DNA of 64,000 nucleotides, taken from Solen grandis. Taxonomy: Eukaryota > Mollusca > Bivalvia > Adapedonta > Solenidae. The DNA lies in contig CM037778.1 of NCBI GenBank assembly GCA_021229015.1, positions 87,334,477 through 87,398,476 of the forward strand, given 5' to 3'. Below the pieces are notes generated by a model that saw nothing but the letters and a program-made list of their open reading frames with translations, was not told the origin of the DNA and ran no database searches. Made by a program: the position numbers and the translations under genes. Position 1 is the first letter of the stretch; every line of letters begins with the position of its first letter. Positions 46,322 to 57,939 of the stretch are shown piece after piece.

Positions 46322-46686
46322 GCCCGGTGACCGGTCGGAGTAATCTCCTTGTCTGCTACCCTGGGGCTAACGCAAGGAGAACCGTACAGGGAGCTAGGAG
46401 ACGAAGGCGGCCTCTCCGGAGAGGGGCGGGAAGCCTTCTTCCTGGGAGGGGGAGAGGGGCTCCGACCCCCAGCGGCACTAAACCCAGAGAAGGAGGAGGA
46501 AGATGAGGCCTTCCTTTTCCGAGACGAATACGAGCGTCGTGAAGAGGCTTTCTTCCAAACCTCTTCGGACCAGGAAACACAAACAGTGCAGGTGTTATCC
46601 CTGGAGCACCCCGAGCATGAAAGGCAGGACTGGTGGGAGTCCCAGGACGCCTTGACATGTCCGCAGGAACCCCTAGACTGTGACAT
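46318..46686 (-). pseudogene. DIRS1-like gag N-terminal fragment
   Basis: The likely start is the internal ATG at 46684-46686 (MSQSRGSCGHVKASWDSH), the preceding frame being leader. It continues CLSCSGCSRDNTCTVC, a cysteine-rich motif typical of the N-terminus of DIRS gag, then SWSEEVWKKASSRRSYSSRK and a Ser/Pro/Arg-rich stretch. The frame ends at 46318 by running through the deletion junction in a different frame from the recombinase. A 160-codon frame on the opposite strand is a shadow. Confidence 0.75.
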
Positions 46687-47011
46687 TGAAAATTCAATAC
46701 AAAGAAAGAACAATGCAAACAAAATAAAACGGGAAGACCGAAAGGAAACCCGTACAAGAAGGGTCTCGAAACGAGACAAAATAATTATATATACAACAGT
46801 GACACGGGAGCCGAAGCACGGAAACCCGTGACACAAGGCAAAAAATCCCGATACGGGACAAGGAATGAAAATTCTACACGCAATAGAATAAACAAAATAT
46901 ATATAAACACAGCCGAGGCTATGAAAGGAAATATGGAGAGCTGTTAGAGCACAGAAGCGATCAAGAAAGGTGACACGAGGTTACCCACAAAAACTCGATG
47001 GCTTCCAAAAC

Positions 47012-47132
47012 ACAATTGGAGAACGGGGGTTACACTTCCGGTAACTAGGGGGTTTTAGGGAATGGTTTATTTTGCGGACTCTGTTTTGGAAGCTGTGCAC
47101 AAATAGACACATACCTGAAGTAATAACAGGTA
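47012..47132 (-). repeat. DIRS inverted terminal repeat, right on plus strand
   Basis: Reverse complement of the left ITR. It is extended outside by 'taacgtatttatgctatta', which is complemented in the ICR but not in the left ITR, as expected for the unequal DIRS ends. Confidence 0.85.
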
Positions 47133-47153
47133 ACGTATTTATGCTATTAAAAC

Positions 47154-49302
47154 CTGCCCAACACAAAACGAAGTCAAGGTCAACATTTATACACATTCAC
47201 AACGATTGATGAACACTGCTTAATCCTATTCAAAGTGCACAAACAGGCACATACATGTCGCTTTATATACATTTAGCTGGTCATGAATTATGTTGAGGAC
47301 AGTCCCGTTGCTACATTCCGTTCTATACATAATTTCAGAGATTGCAAACTCTGCCAAGCAACTCTTAGACAGCAGTCTCGTGCAACGACGTGACTTGACA
47401 TTGTGACTTATAAATCTGGTAAAGATCATTTCATGTTTATTTAAGTTAAAAAGCAGACACTATTGATTTCACTATTTTTCATCAATGCAAGGGCAAGAAC
47501 TCAAGATTGTCTGGGACAATTTGGCTGGTTATCAAAATTGGCCGAGATATTGTGCCCATATACAATGAGACCGAGTTTGGTAAGATTGGTTCATATTTTA
47601 GAGTTTAGGAACTGACAACCTCAGTGACTTAGAGTTAGGGAGCTGACAACCTCAGTTCAAGCCAGTCACCCAGCCACCAAAGGTGTAAACATATATCCTA
47701 TCATTCATATCAAATAAACTGGATTTGTTAAAAACTTCTTTTTTTTCAATAATTTACTAACATAATTTATATTTATTAAATTTATTTAAGGATATAATCA
47801 TTTACAATCTAAACACAGAAAAAAACACTAATCTTAACATTAAATACAAACAATAACAGTTACAGTTGACCATCATGGATTTATTCACAGATGCATTATT
47901 CAAAGTGAAATTTTGGTCAACTAGACTTCAAATAACCGCCATCTGATTGTATCTAACTTCAAATCAAAGATGAATAATTCATTAGTGTGGCCTTGACCTT
48001 TAACCTAAGATCCTAGGTAATGGGTCATGCACACCTTTTCATCATGTTGAACAATTGTAACTAGAGTTATTCTAAAATATATGCATGACAAAGTAATGGT
48101 CTGTACAAGGTATATCTAAACATTTTTTACCTTTCACCTTCAAGTGTGACCTTGACCTTGAGCTATGAATCAGAGTTGTGCTTCACATCTTTCATCACTG
48201 TACCAGATATCTCTATGCGTGACAAAGTTATGGTCTGAATCCCACCAACTTCACACTTAACTTATAACTAGATTAGCATGCCCTAAACATATTTGTCTTT
48301 TTCATTCCAAGCAAATTAGTCAACCAGTAAAAAAAACTCTTCTTTGTCTACTTAATGAAAAGAACTTTTATGTAATATTTACCTCTCTTTCAAATTGTTC
48401 CAAAATCTCTGGTTCCAATGTGGCATTTTTCCTTGAGTGGGTAAAAGCAACCCATTCAGTCACCATTCCCCCTGCATTAATTCTATGAAGAGTGCACAGT
48501 TCTTGGACTGAAAGAGAAAGCAAGATGGCCCTGTATTGCTCATCTGAGAAAGTTTGATGTTAGAAGCATCATGATGTACACTACTGGTTAAACCCAGAAA
48601 CCATAAACATATTTGTAAAAATGGATAGATCTAAGCAGTAACCTTTTAATCTGGTTACATAAGATCTTATTTACAAACATTGGAATAAGGAGTTTTGTTA
48701 TATCCTTGTTTGTTGTGAAAATTTTCCTGTAATCCTGTTCATCATGCATATTCAAAAGGTCATGCACAAATCCATTGTAAGAATTTGTTTTCGGATAGAT
48801 CAGTTTTAACAATTAAACCTGATATGGCTGAAAGATACCAGCTAGCTTATGCAGATACTGGGTTCGTTCTAGAAATGAAATCAGTGGGGTCAAATGGCCC
48901 ACTGTTTGCAAAAATGTGGGGACATTACCAAAAACACAGGGGTCAATACAAAATATATCTTAACAAACAGAAAGTGACTTATAAGGGACCAATGCCTCTT
49001 AAATGTCATTCCTTACTGCTAATGTCTTTGAAACATCCATTTACTATGAAGAAAACTAAACTAGGTTGACCTTAAAAAATTCTTTGTTTGGAGTTACCTG
49101 ACCCACATTTTTTTAAGTGGGTAGGTAGGTAGGTAAATTCATCTGACACAATAATTATAGAAAAATATACTACTAAAGTGAACATCCCACATGATTAATC
49201 AAATACTTGGTATATAAAACGTGGAATGAATGGAAATGGATTCTCTGGCTGGGTTCCGGCTCAAGTAACCACAAACTTTAAGATCCTGAGGTTCCTTGCT
49301 TC
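47154..49302. other. AT-rich sequence with degraded repeat cores, no supported gene
   Basis: 47985-48260 has two loose units with 'gtgaccttgaccttgagcta' and 'gcatgacaaagta'/'gcgtgacaaagtt' wording. 48512-48555 resembles a degraded family-1 start ('agcaagatggccctgtattg', 'ctcatctgag'). A 94-codon frame at 48785-49069 has no recognisable domain. Confidence 0.4.
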
Positions 49303-49544
49303 TTAACCCTTTCCCTCACAGAGGACACCATGAAAAGACCTATGCGAACAGCATAAAACCAGATCAGCCTGCGAGTAACTCGCAGGATGATCAGGTTTTA
49401 AGCTGTTCGCTGCTCCTCAGTGGTCTGGAAATGAGGATTTTGAAATTAAATTTGGTAAGGTTTAACTGTGGTTTTCTGCAGATCAGGCTTTATGTGATAC
49501 CTATTGAGGGCGTCAAAATGAGTATATATGTGGGAAAGGGTTAA
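49303..49544 (+). mobile_element. TTAA-flanked palindromic MITE, copy 3
   Basis: TTAACCCTTTCCCTCACAG to GTGGGAAAGGGTTAA. The central palindrome carries a few substitutions ('cgcaggatgatcaggtttta'), so the hairpin is imperfect here. Confidence 0.85.
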
Positions 49545-50295
49545 ATATGCAACGTCTAGTATAAAGATGTGTTAATATCCTCTGGACCCATTATTTTTAA
49601 CGCAGTAATCTGTTAGACTAAGAGTATGCCCGCAATATGCTTACAGCATACACATTTGTCTAATTTGGCAGTCACATTTTGCAACTAGAATTATATGAAA
49701 TGAAATAATGCATTTATTTTACATTTATACAGACTTCCTAAAACTAAAGTTGCCTGAAAAGAAAAACCTTCATACAACTGAACTAAATACTTATGCTATC
49801 CATACAAAAGTTTATTTCACCCATAATTTATTTTCAATATATAAAATAGTGTAAATGAATGTTGGTTTTGGGGGTTTCTATTTGAGTCTCAAGAAAATGA
49901 GGTAAATGTGTCATAATCTTTAAATTAAGTATCATATTACAAATGAAATGTGTGATTTAATTCCACTCTTGATTAAAATGGCTTAAACACTGAAGTATGT
50001 AAAATGAGATTTGTGGCATTTGCTGCATACATCAGTATTATCATGAACTGAAACAGACATTTTGGATACTGTTAGCTAGCTGATGCCCAAAAGAAGTTGG
50101 TAATTTATATGTTATTGTCTAAAAAGGTTAATCTTATCTACAATGGTATGTAACCTTAATGGCTTTATTGTAGGTGTTGAGAATGGGTTTAACTGTGTGT
50201 TTACATCTTGTCAGCAGGTTTTGTTTTTGTGAAATATGCATGGCTGGTCTTATTAGGGATTCTGTGTTTTAAATAGTGGATAAATGGAAACTGTC
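49545..50295. other. AT-rich sequence, no gene seen
   Basis: Single-copy-looking DNA between two MITE copies; no coding or repeat signal recognised. Confidence 0.4.
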
Positions 50296-50535
50296 TTAAC
50301 CCATTCCCTCATAGAGGACACCATGAAAAGACCTATGCAAACAGCATAAAACCAGATCAGCCTGCGAGTAACTCGCAGGCTGATCAGGTTTTATGCTGTT
50401 CGCTGCTCCTCAGTGGTCTGGAAATGAGGATTTTATAATTAAATTTGGAAAGGTTTAACTGTTGTTTTCTGCAGATCAGGCTTTATGTGGTACCTATTGA
50501 GTGCGTCAAAATGAGTCTATATGGGAAAGGGTTAA
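50296..50535 (+). mobile_element. TTAA-flanked palindromic MITE, copy 4
   Basis: TTAACCCATTCCCTCATAG to ATGGGAAAGGGTTAA, with the central palindrome around GCGAGTAACTCGC intact. It lies 752 bp downstream of copy 3 in the same orientation. Confidence 0.85.
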
Positions 50536-51028
50536 TGTAGATAGTCTTCATTGTAAAACATGGATTTTTAGTTCAAGGACTTCTTCTCTGATGAAAATGT
50601 AAGTTATTTGATAATGTTCTAGGCATCAACAAAGCTTAAGCCCGTGTAAATATGTATACCACTGATGTCTTTATCAGTGTTAATCTGCTGAGTTTGTTTA
50701 CAACGGAGTCTGAACTGACCCATCTAAGCCTCGTTCTGGTTACCTTATTGAATATGCATGAGATAATATTAAGAAGGGTCTATGCACTTTTAGATCAACT
50801 TTGCCTTTTTTCATGTACTGGGGGTGGTAAAGAGCACTATGGAGTCATCAAAATGGGGACCTATGGTAAAAATATTAAGAAATAAATAACAAAATTTAAC
50901 TGGGATTCATGATTTTCTGAGGAGACTTGGATGTCTGTTGTCAAAGTTTTTTCAGCAAGGATATATGCAACTGAAATGCCAGCTTCATAGGCTTTTTTTT
51001 TCCTTTAGTATTGGAAAAGGTAACATGA
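50536..51028. other. AT-rich sequence, no gene seen
   Basis: A 77-codon frame at 50652-50885 lacks any recognisable domain. Confidence 0.4.
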
Positions 51029-51779
51029 AACAAGAGGGCCAAATGGCCCTTTAATTTCTCACCTGAGAAACATTGCCTTCATTAACTGCACTGCTGAAAA
51101 AATAATGATGCTGGAGGGTAAAAAAAAAAAGTGAAATCTAGCTTTTTTTTTTCTTTTTTTTTTATATATATAATATAAGGGGCATAAGTCCTGACCTAAT
51201 AGGCCGAAATCAACCATGATCAAACTTGATCGAGAAATTATGGTCATAAACATTGTCATACAGTTTGAAGATGATTGTTTAAGAAATGAAAATGCTAGAG
51301 TGTAAACAAAGTGAAATCTGGCATTTTTTTATATTAAAAGGGGCATAACTCCTGACCTTATTGGCCGAAATCAGCCATAATCTAACTTGATCAATAAATT
51401 ATAGTCACAAATATTTTCATAACGATTGAAAATGATTGCTTAAGAAAAGGATGCTATAGTGTAAACAAATTGAATCTGGCATTTATTTATATTAAATGGG
51501 GCATAACTCCTGACCTAATTAGCCAATATATGCCATAATCGAACTTGATCAAGAGATTAAGTTCATATACATTGTCATAAAGTTTGAAGAAATGAAGACG
51601 CTAGAGTGTAAACAAATTGAAATCTGGCATTTTTTTCATATTTAAAGTGGCATAACTCCTGACGTAATTGGCCAATATCAGCCACAATTGAATTTGTCCA
51701 GGATATTATGATCATAAACATTGTCATAAAGTTTGAAGATGATTGCTTAAAGATGCTATAGTGTAAACAAAGTAAAATA
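51029..51779 (+). mobile_element. Family-1 element, 5' end and core, 3' end missing
   Basis: It starts AACAAGAGGGCCAAATGG, GGCCCTTTAATTTCTCACCTG. Four units of about 150-170 bp carry 'aaaaggggcataactcctga', 'cctaattggccaatatcag' and 'cattgtcataaagtttgaag'. Instead of a 3' hairpin it abuts a SINE tail fragment at 51780-51832. Confidence 0.75.
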
Positions 51780-51832
51780 TTACTATATGACTGAAATACT
51801 GTCGAAGCGATGGTAAACTCAAATAATCAAGT
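51780..51832 (+). repeat. SINE 3' tail fragment
   Basis: 'ctatatgactgaaatactgt' and 'cgaagcgatggtaaactcaa' match the last 50 bp of the SINE at 10678-10912. Confidence 0.6.
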
Positions 51833-51863
51833 CATAGTCATTATTATTTTCATATTTATTAAA

Positions 51864-52175
51864 CCTGTCCCGGTGGCCGAGTGGTTAGAGAATCTGCCTT
51901 GGAATCGAGAGGTCCGATCTCTGGCCGCAACATACCAGATGTAAAAATGGTACTGGTATAGCTCCCTTGCTTGGCACTCAGCATACAAGGGTAGTTCCAG
52001 GACTAGTTGGCCAGGTGTCACGATAATGTGACTGGGTGTGGTATCATGCCACATGTCTATGGTGTGGTACTACAGTGTGGCAGCACTATATCTGTCCTAT
52101 GTAGACAAAGTCTCCAAATGACTGAAATACTGTCTGCGGGATGTAAATAAATATTCTTGTGTAAATCCCACATTA
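51864..52175 (+). mobile_element. tRNA-derived SINE, second family
   Basis: Head GGTGGCCGAGTGGTTAGAGA (A box), a B-box remnant 'gaggtccgatctctggccgc', then 'aacataccagatgtaaaaat', 'tgcttggcactcagcat', 'gactgggtgtggtatcatgc', 'gtggcagcactatatctgtc' and 'gactgaaatactgtctgcgg'. It has the same word order as the minus-strand copy at 42239-42560. Confidence 0.75.
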
Positions 52176-52374
52176 AGTCACTAGCGATTTAGATATACTG
52201 TGACGGGAACCACAATGCTTAATCCTGTTTCATAAGCGCTAGTGTAGTTTGTTAAGCCATGATTTGGGAACCAGCGTATTATCATCCGGGGAACCTCATC
52301 CGGGTCCTGTCGTAACCTCGTATTGATACGGTCAGTTGCTAAATGCGATATTCCAAAAAAAAAAAAAAAAAAGA

Positions 52375-52749
52375 ATGTCGCATAACTGGCGAGGATATAA
52401 AAAGAGACTCAAACTATCGGACGCGAAAAACACTAAAAAGCTTGATGCCTTTTTTAAAAGCCCCCAAACTTCACTTAGGCAACAACAAGAAGCTGCAACG
52501 CCTGGCGAAGCAAACACACCTGAGGCTGAACCCGAAACCGAAAGTAGACAAACTTCACAAAGTACGAGTCTACCGGTCTCCGAAAAAAGGAAGAATGACA
52601 GTTGGTACTTCGATTCGGCAAAATACGAGTCCAGATTTCAGTGGTTATATTTCAGCCAAGTAAAAAATGGGTTTATGTGTAAGTACTGTGAACTGTTTGC
52701 AGTTCAGAATGTTGACCAAAATACGTCGTCGTACATAACATCAGGTTAA
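52375..52749 (+). pseudogene. hAT-type transposase N-terminal fragment (TTF-type zinc finger)
   Basis: I choose ATG 52375, just after an 18-A tract, over an upstream in-frame ATG at 52336. The protein reads MSHNWRGYKKRLKLSDAKNT and KKLDAFFKS, then a Ser/Glu/Thr-rich spacer. WYFDSAKYESRFQWLYFSQV then GFMCKYCELF is the TTF/BED-like zinc-finger region of the hAT/ZNF862/DUF4371 group. The frame stops at 52749. A GTTAAG donor-like site overlaps the stop, but splicing to 53024 would not restore the frame of the C-terminal fragment. Confidence 0.6.
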
Positions 52750-53011
52750 GCCAATTGACTTAATGCTTTAAATATCATAGTATATAACAGTAAACTAAAC
52801 AGTGAGTTGATCATGTAAGTGTTGTAGTTACTCATGGCACTAAATCCTCCTTCCATTTTAAGGCATCACTCAAGAAAATAATTTATCTGATCTTGATAAA
52901 CATTTTAAATAAAAACACAAAGTTAATTTTCAATTGTCTGATTACTTGTTGATGTCTGATGTTTTAGTTTTAGTTTAATTAAATAGGAAGGGTTTTAAGC
53001 CTCTCTTCCAT

Positions 53012-53314
53012 ATGTGTTTCAGGAGGAGAGGCTGTGATACTCTACAGAAGGTCTACAGCAGTTTGCTTGAAGATGACATCTTGCAAGAATCCTATCCATC
53101 TGTAGTGAAAATGTACAAGCTGGCTCTGTTAGTGCCCCAATCAACAGCTGTAGTTGAAAGAGGATTCAGTGCCATGAATGACATTTGCACCAGCCTGAGA
53201 TCACTTGGTCAGCAATCTCTGGATTCTCTGATGAGGATTAATCTGTGGCAAGGGAACCTTTCTGAGGAGGATTTTGAAAATATTGTTGACATGTTCAAAC
53301 AGAGAAAGGATTGA
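53012..53314 (+). pseudogene. hAT-type transposase C-terminal dimerisation domain
   Basis: The frame ends ALLVPQSTAVVERGFSAMN, DICTSLRSLGQQSLDSLMRI and a stop at 53312-53314. The VPxSxxxxERxFSxM wording is the hAT C-terminal dimerisation signature. The middle of the transposase (catalytic DDE and insertion domain) is absent between 52750 and 53011. This is either a deletion derivative or the two ends of different copies. Confidence 0.7.
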
Positions 53315-53467
53315 GACATGCCTCTATAGTTGTGAAATTGAGTTTACATATGTTGACCTGGTAAAACTGTATTAAGAAAAGTGCTGTTTGAATCAATAAA
53401 GTAAATTCGAATTTCCCCAAACATACCTCTTCGCGCATAATTTTTCCCTTTTACTTGTTTCCTGTGT

Positions 53468-53494
53468 CTTCCCCAAATCATAAAAAAAGCCCTG
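53468..53494 (-). repeat. Probable right terminal repeat of the hAT remnant
   Basis: Read on the minus strand it starts CAGGGCTTTTTTTATGATTT, like the CAGGGC ends of the MITE at 40589. It lies 180 bp after the hAT C-terminal frame. The matching left end was not found. Confidence 0.4.
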
Positions 53495-54903
53495 GTGTTT
53501 TTGTTAATTTGAAGTTTCTGTATCTAAAATGTGTAAATACTGAAACATTTCTTATTTCGATGTCATTTAATTGAAAATGGCTACAGTCACACTTTTTTAT
53601 TATCATTATTTTATTTATTTATTTACTACATGTGTTTCATATCGTTTATTTTTCTATCCAGTATATGAACTTGAAATATTCCTATATACAGCATATGTTG
53701 AGAAAGGAGAGAGCGATTTATCTATTGCGATAGTATACTGTGTATTTACATAAAGGCGCCGGAAAAGTAGATTGTTTTCTAATATTCTCGAAAACATACA
53801 CGTTTATATTTCTTATTATTCTATAATCGTATCAACTTTGTTTCGTGGTTATGTTTTTCATTTTCACTGATTTGCAAATATATTTTGAGTTTGATATTCT
53901 ATACTTACATAAAACGAGACTTATTGTATAGGGGAAGAGCCAAAACTAATGCTGTTATGTCAGAACACAACATAACTCACTTTATCCGGATAGGTAAAAT
54001 GTTGTCAACACGTGGAGAATAAGTACATGTAATACAATAAGGCATTGACGATGGTTTGATGTTCAATTATAGGTTCATTCATGTTTTAGTTAAAAAAAGT
54101 GATACAGTGAGGCAATTTAATAACTCTCAAAGCTTGGCAACATCTTATAAAAACAAAAGCCAGATATAGCATTTTCTGCAACCAATGATTTATTATACTG
54201 ATCTTTTAAAATCCCGATGGTGAATATGTCTAAATGTCTTTCGGTACAAATAAATCTTTAAACCAGGAGTTCAAATTCAAAACATGCATGTACCGTTTAA
54301 TTTGGCTGAACAAAATCCGAGAAACGCAAAATGATTTACACACTTATTTTGCGAATGACCTCACCCTTTTATAGAAAATAAGTGCTAAAGAAAAAAAAAC
54401 TGAAAAAGGAAATTGCCCTGGAAATAGTTATAATAGCTAGCAATGTACTAATCCTTGTATGGAGTCATAACTGTTTATTATATTTATAACCAAAGGTATC
54501 CGGTACGTTGCTTTATGGTAACTGAAACGGCATGATGTATGTTTTCAATGGAAGAAGTTACTTACCTTCTTATTATATATAAGGTCATTGCTTTTTTTAA
54601 ATAGGTAGCATCATACCGGGTACCTTTGTTTATAACCACACCCATGGTGTACTTTCCTCCAATACGGTATCGGGCCTAGGACACGGTCAACGCCCAGTAG
54701 ATTCGCTCGTCTTACACACAGGCAATACCCCTCCCCATCCTCGCCCATGAGCCAATAGCCAGCCCTTGTGTTGTGGGAAATAGCCAATTACATAATGGAA
54801 TAATAAGTAACCCGACCAAGGATATTCGTGTTCTATATACCGTAATTGTATCCAAATAACCATACGCATTGTTTACTATTTTCGGAAATAACAATAATAA
54901 TAA
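53495..54903. other. AT-rich sequence with a small MITE, no gene seen
   Basis: No coding signal recognised. A 152-bp foldback element lies at 54484-54635. Confidence 0.4.
54484..54635. mobile_element. Short MITE with TTATAAMCAAAGGTA ends
   Basis: Left TTATAACCAAAGGTATCCGG (54484-54505) and the reverse complement of 54614-54635 agree in 20 of 22 positions. No coding capacity; superfamily not determined. Confidence 0.55.
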
Positions 54904-57900
54904 TAACTAGATGTCATTCGTCTAAACGAATGATAGGACTTTCTGCAACATGTGTTAATGCAAAAAGCAGGAGATAGAAGTTTCATGTAATGACTCACCT
55001 CTGGTAGTATTTAATGTTCATGCTGAACAATTGACATTATATTCCGCGAAAAATAAGCGTTTAGTAATGAAGAAAGAAAAAATAAGTAGCAGTAGTAGTA
55101 TGCTTATGAAGTCATATGACGTCACGACTCAAAATATATGTAGAAATTATGCAGAACTGTAAACTGTATAAGTTTCAACTTTCTATCTCATCCCGAAGTT
55201 CTTTAACCCTAAAATGAAATCTTTGGTCCTATGTTCGATTCTTACTTCAGCCACAATGTTTCGGTTTTTCGGAATTAAGGTTAGCTGACAAAATATTCAC
55301 ACCTTAGTTTCAAGATGTACCATCTGTAAAAATTTGAAGAAAATCTGATCATAAATGGCAGCTGTAGAGCGCGAACACCATTTTTCACTATTTGTAGCTC
55401 TGACGTCACGTGACGTCATAGGTGCTGAAAATACTGTTGCTCAAAAGCGCATACTTTACTGCAATAACTCTGAAATTTTCATTATTCTGAACAACTGGCA
55501 TCATGTCGAAATCAAGCCCCAAATTTTGGGGCTTGATTTCGACATGATGCCAGTTGTATGCTTATGACGTCCTTTGACGTCAAAATTCAAAATATTTGTA
55601 GAAATGCTGCAGAACTGCAAACTGTGTAAGTTTCAACTTTCTATCTCATTCTGAAGCTCTTTAATCCTTAAATGAAATTTTTGGTCCTATGTTCGAATCT
55701 TACTTCAGCCACAGAACTTCGGTTTTTCGGAATTTCGGTAAGCTGGCAGGATAGGTACACATTAGTTTCAAGTTGTACCATCTGTGAAAATTTGAAGAAA
55801 ATCCGACCATAAATGGCGGCTGTAGAGCGCGAAAACCATTTTTCACTATTTTTAGCTCTGACGTCACATGACGTCATAGGGTGCTGAAGATGCTTTTGTT
55901 AAAAAGCACATACTTTACTGTCATAACTCTAAAATTTGCATTTTTAACACCTTTTTCACTATTTTTAGCTGTGACGTCATGTGACGTCATAGGGTACTGA
56001 CAATCATTGAAATCAAAATTTCCTCACGTGACTAATAACCCATAAAAATTTCATCGTCCTAGGACTATTGCAACATATTAAAATAAGCGTTTAGTTAGGA
56101 AGAAGAAAAGAATAATAATAATAAAATGACGTCACGTGACGTCATATGACGTTTATTTTCACATAATTGTTAAGACACCCAGAGACCTACTAACTGACAA
56201 AATTTCAACTTTCTATCTCAAATAGGTCAGTTTTTATAAGCATTTATAAATTGACGTCCTTCGTTCGAATCTTGGATCCGCCATAGATGCTTGGACTTTT
56301 CGAATTTTGAAAAACGGACACCGGTATACACAATAAGAACATAATATACACATTCTGCGAAAGTTTGATGAAAATCGGCCTATTAATAATGGCTCTGGAC
56401 CGTGTACAATCTTTTGTAGTCAATTTCAAATGTGACGTCATATGAAGTCATAGGCTTCTGAAAATCATTGAAATCGAAATTTCAGCATCTGAATCATTTG
56501 TCATTTAATTTTTATTGTCGTTCGATAATTTCAATATATAAACTTTTACAAATGTTAAGACTCCCAGAGACCTATATACTGACCAAATATCTCTTTTCTA
56601 TCTCAAATAGAACTGATTTTATAAGCATTTAAAAATTTACGACCTTGGTTCGAATCTTGAATTCGCTATAGAACCTTGGACTTTTCGAATTTTGAAAAAC
56701 AGACACCGGTATACACAATAAGAACTTAATATACACATTCTGTGAAAATTTGATAAAAATCGGCCAATTAATAATGGCTCTGGACCGTGTACAAACTTTC
56801 GTAGTCAATTTCAAATGTGACGTCATATGACGTCATAGGCTTCTGAAAATCTTTGAAATCGAAATTTCAGCATCTGAAGCATGCGGCATTAATTTTTCAT
56901 TGCCCTTCGAAAATTTCAAGATATAGAAATAATCTTGTTAGAATTAGAAATTCATTATCATATAATGACGTCACGTGACATCATATGACATTTATTTTCA
57001 CAAAATGTTTAAGACTCCCAGAGACCTATATACTGACCCAATATCATCTTTCTATCTCAAATAGGACCGATTTTATAAGAATTTGAAAATTTACGACCTT
57101 GGTTCGAATCTTGGAATCGCTATAGAACCTTGGACTTTTCGAATTTTGAAAAACGGACACCGGGATCCACAACTAGAACTTAATATAAACATTCTGTGAA
57201 AATTTCATGAAAATCGGTTCATAAACAATGGCTGTAGACCGCGTACAACCTTTTGTTGCATATTTCCAGTGTGACGTCATATGACGTCATAGTCATATGA
57301 AAATCATAGAAATCAAAATTTCAGCGTTTGAAGCATGTGTCTTTAAATTTTCATTGCCTTTCGACAATTTCAACAAATAGAAATATTCTTGTTAATATTA
57401 GAAATACATTATCATATAATGACGTCACGTGACGTCATATGACATTTATTTTCACAAAATGTTTAAAACTTCTAGAGACCTATATACTGACTAAATATCA
57501 ACTTTCTATCTTAAATAGGACAGATTTTATAAGCATTTAAAAATTTACGACCTTGGTTCGAATCTTGGATTCGCTATAGAACCATGGACTTTTCGAATTT
57601 TGAGAAACGGACACCGGGATGCACAACTAGAACTTAATATACACATTCTGTAAAAATTTGATGAAAATCGGTTCACAAACAATGGCTGTAGACCGCGTAC
57701 AAACTTTTGTAGCATATTTCAAATGTGACGTCATATGACGTCATAGGCATATGAAAATCATAGAAATCAAAATTTCCTCACGTGACTAATAAGTCATAAA
57801 AATTTCATCGTCCTAGGAGTATTGCAACATAGAAAAATAAGCGTTTAGTTAGGAAGAAAAAAAGAATAATAATAATAAGAAGAAGAAGAATAAACAGTAC

Positions 57901-57939
57901 AAACCCAATAGGACTTTCTGCTTTAGGCAGAAAGTCCTA
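54904..57939 (+). mobile_element. Family-4 tandem-core element (CRE-bearing), copy a
   Basis: It starts AACTAGATGTCATTCGT with a hairpin closing on ACGAATGATAGGACTTTC, and ends in the 3' hairpin GGACTTTCTGC-TTTA-GGCAGAAAGTCC (57911-57938). Inside are about two units of one type ('gcggctgtagagcgcgaa', 'caactggcatcatgtcgaaa') and four of a second ('aacggacaccgggatgcaca', 'atggctctggaccgtgtaca'). Each unit is about 400-430 bp, and most contain one or more TGACGTCA palindromes. Minus-strand open frames are repeat products. Confidence 0.85.
55491..55557. repeat. Perfect 33-bp-arm foldback palindrome
   Basis: ACAACTGGCATCATGTCGAA and the following 13 bases to 55523 are exactly reverse-complemented in 55525-55557 around a single T. 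Sister units (for example 58445, 59338, 60168) have only the left arm and continue into 'attgccctaaa'. Confidence 0.95.

Larger units (their letters stand above)
45596..47153 (-). mobile_element. DIRS1-like retrotransposon, internally deleted, with ITRs and internal complementary region
   Basis: Inverted terminal repeats of 121 bp (45631-45751 and 47012-47132) enclose a minus-strand gag start and a tyrosine-recombinase C-terminus. Next to the left repeat is an internal complementary region (45808-45904). Its halves are the reverse complements of the outer edges of the left and right ends. This ITR plus ICR layout defines DIRS-type elements, which replicate through circular DNA and leave no target duplication. 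Most of gag, all RT/RNase H and the start of the recombinase are missing, so the copy is non-autonomous. Confidence 0.85.

Noticed and set aside
46349..46831. 160-codon plus-strand frame
   Set aside because: It is the complement of the DIRS gag fragment on the minus strand, which has recognisable gag motifs; this strand has none.
48785..49069. 94-codon open frame
   Set aside because: No recognisable domain, repeat-rich surroundings, no splice or promoter support.
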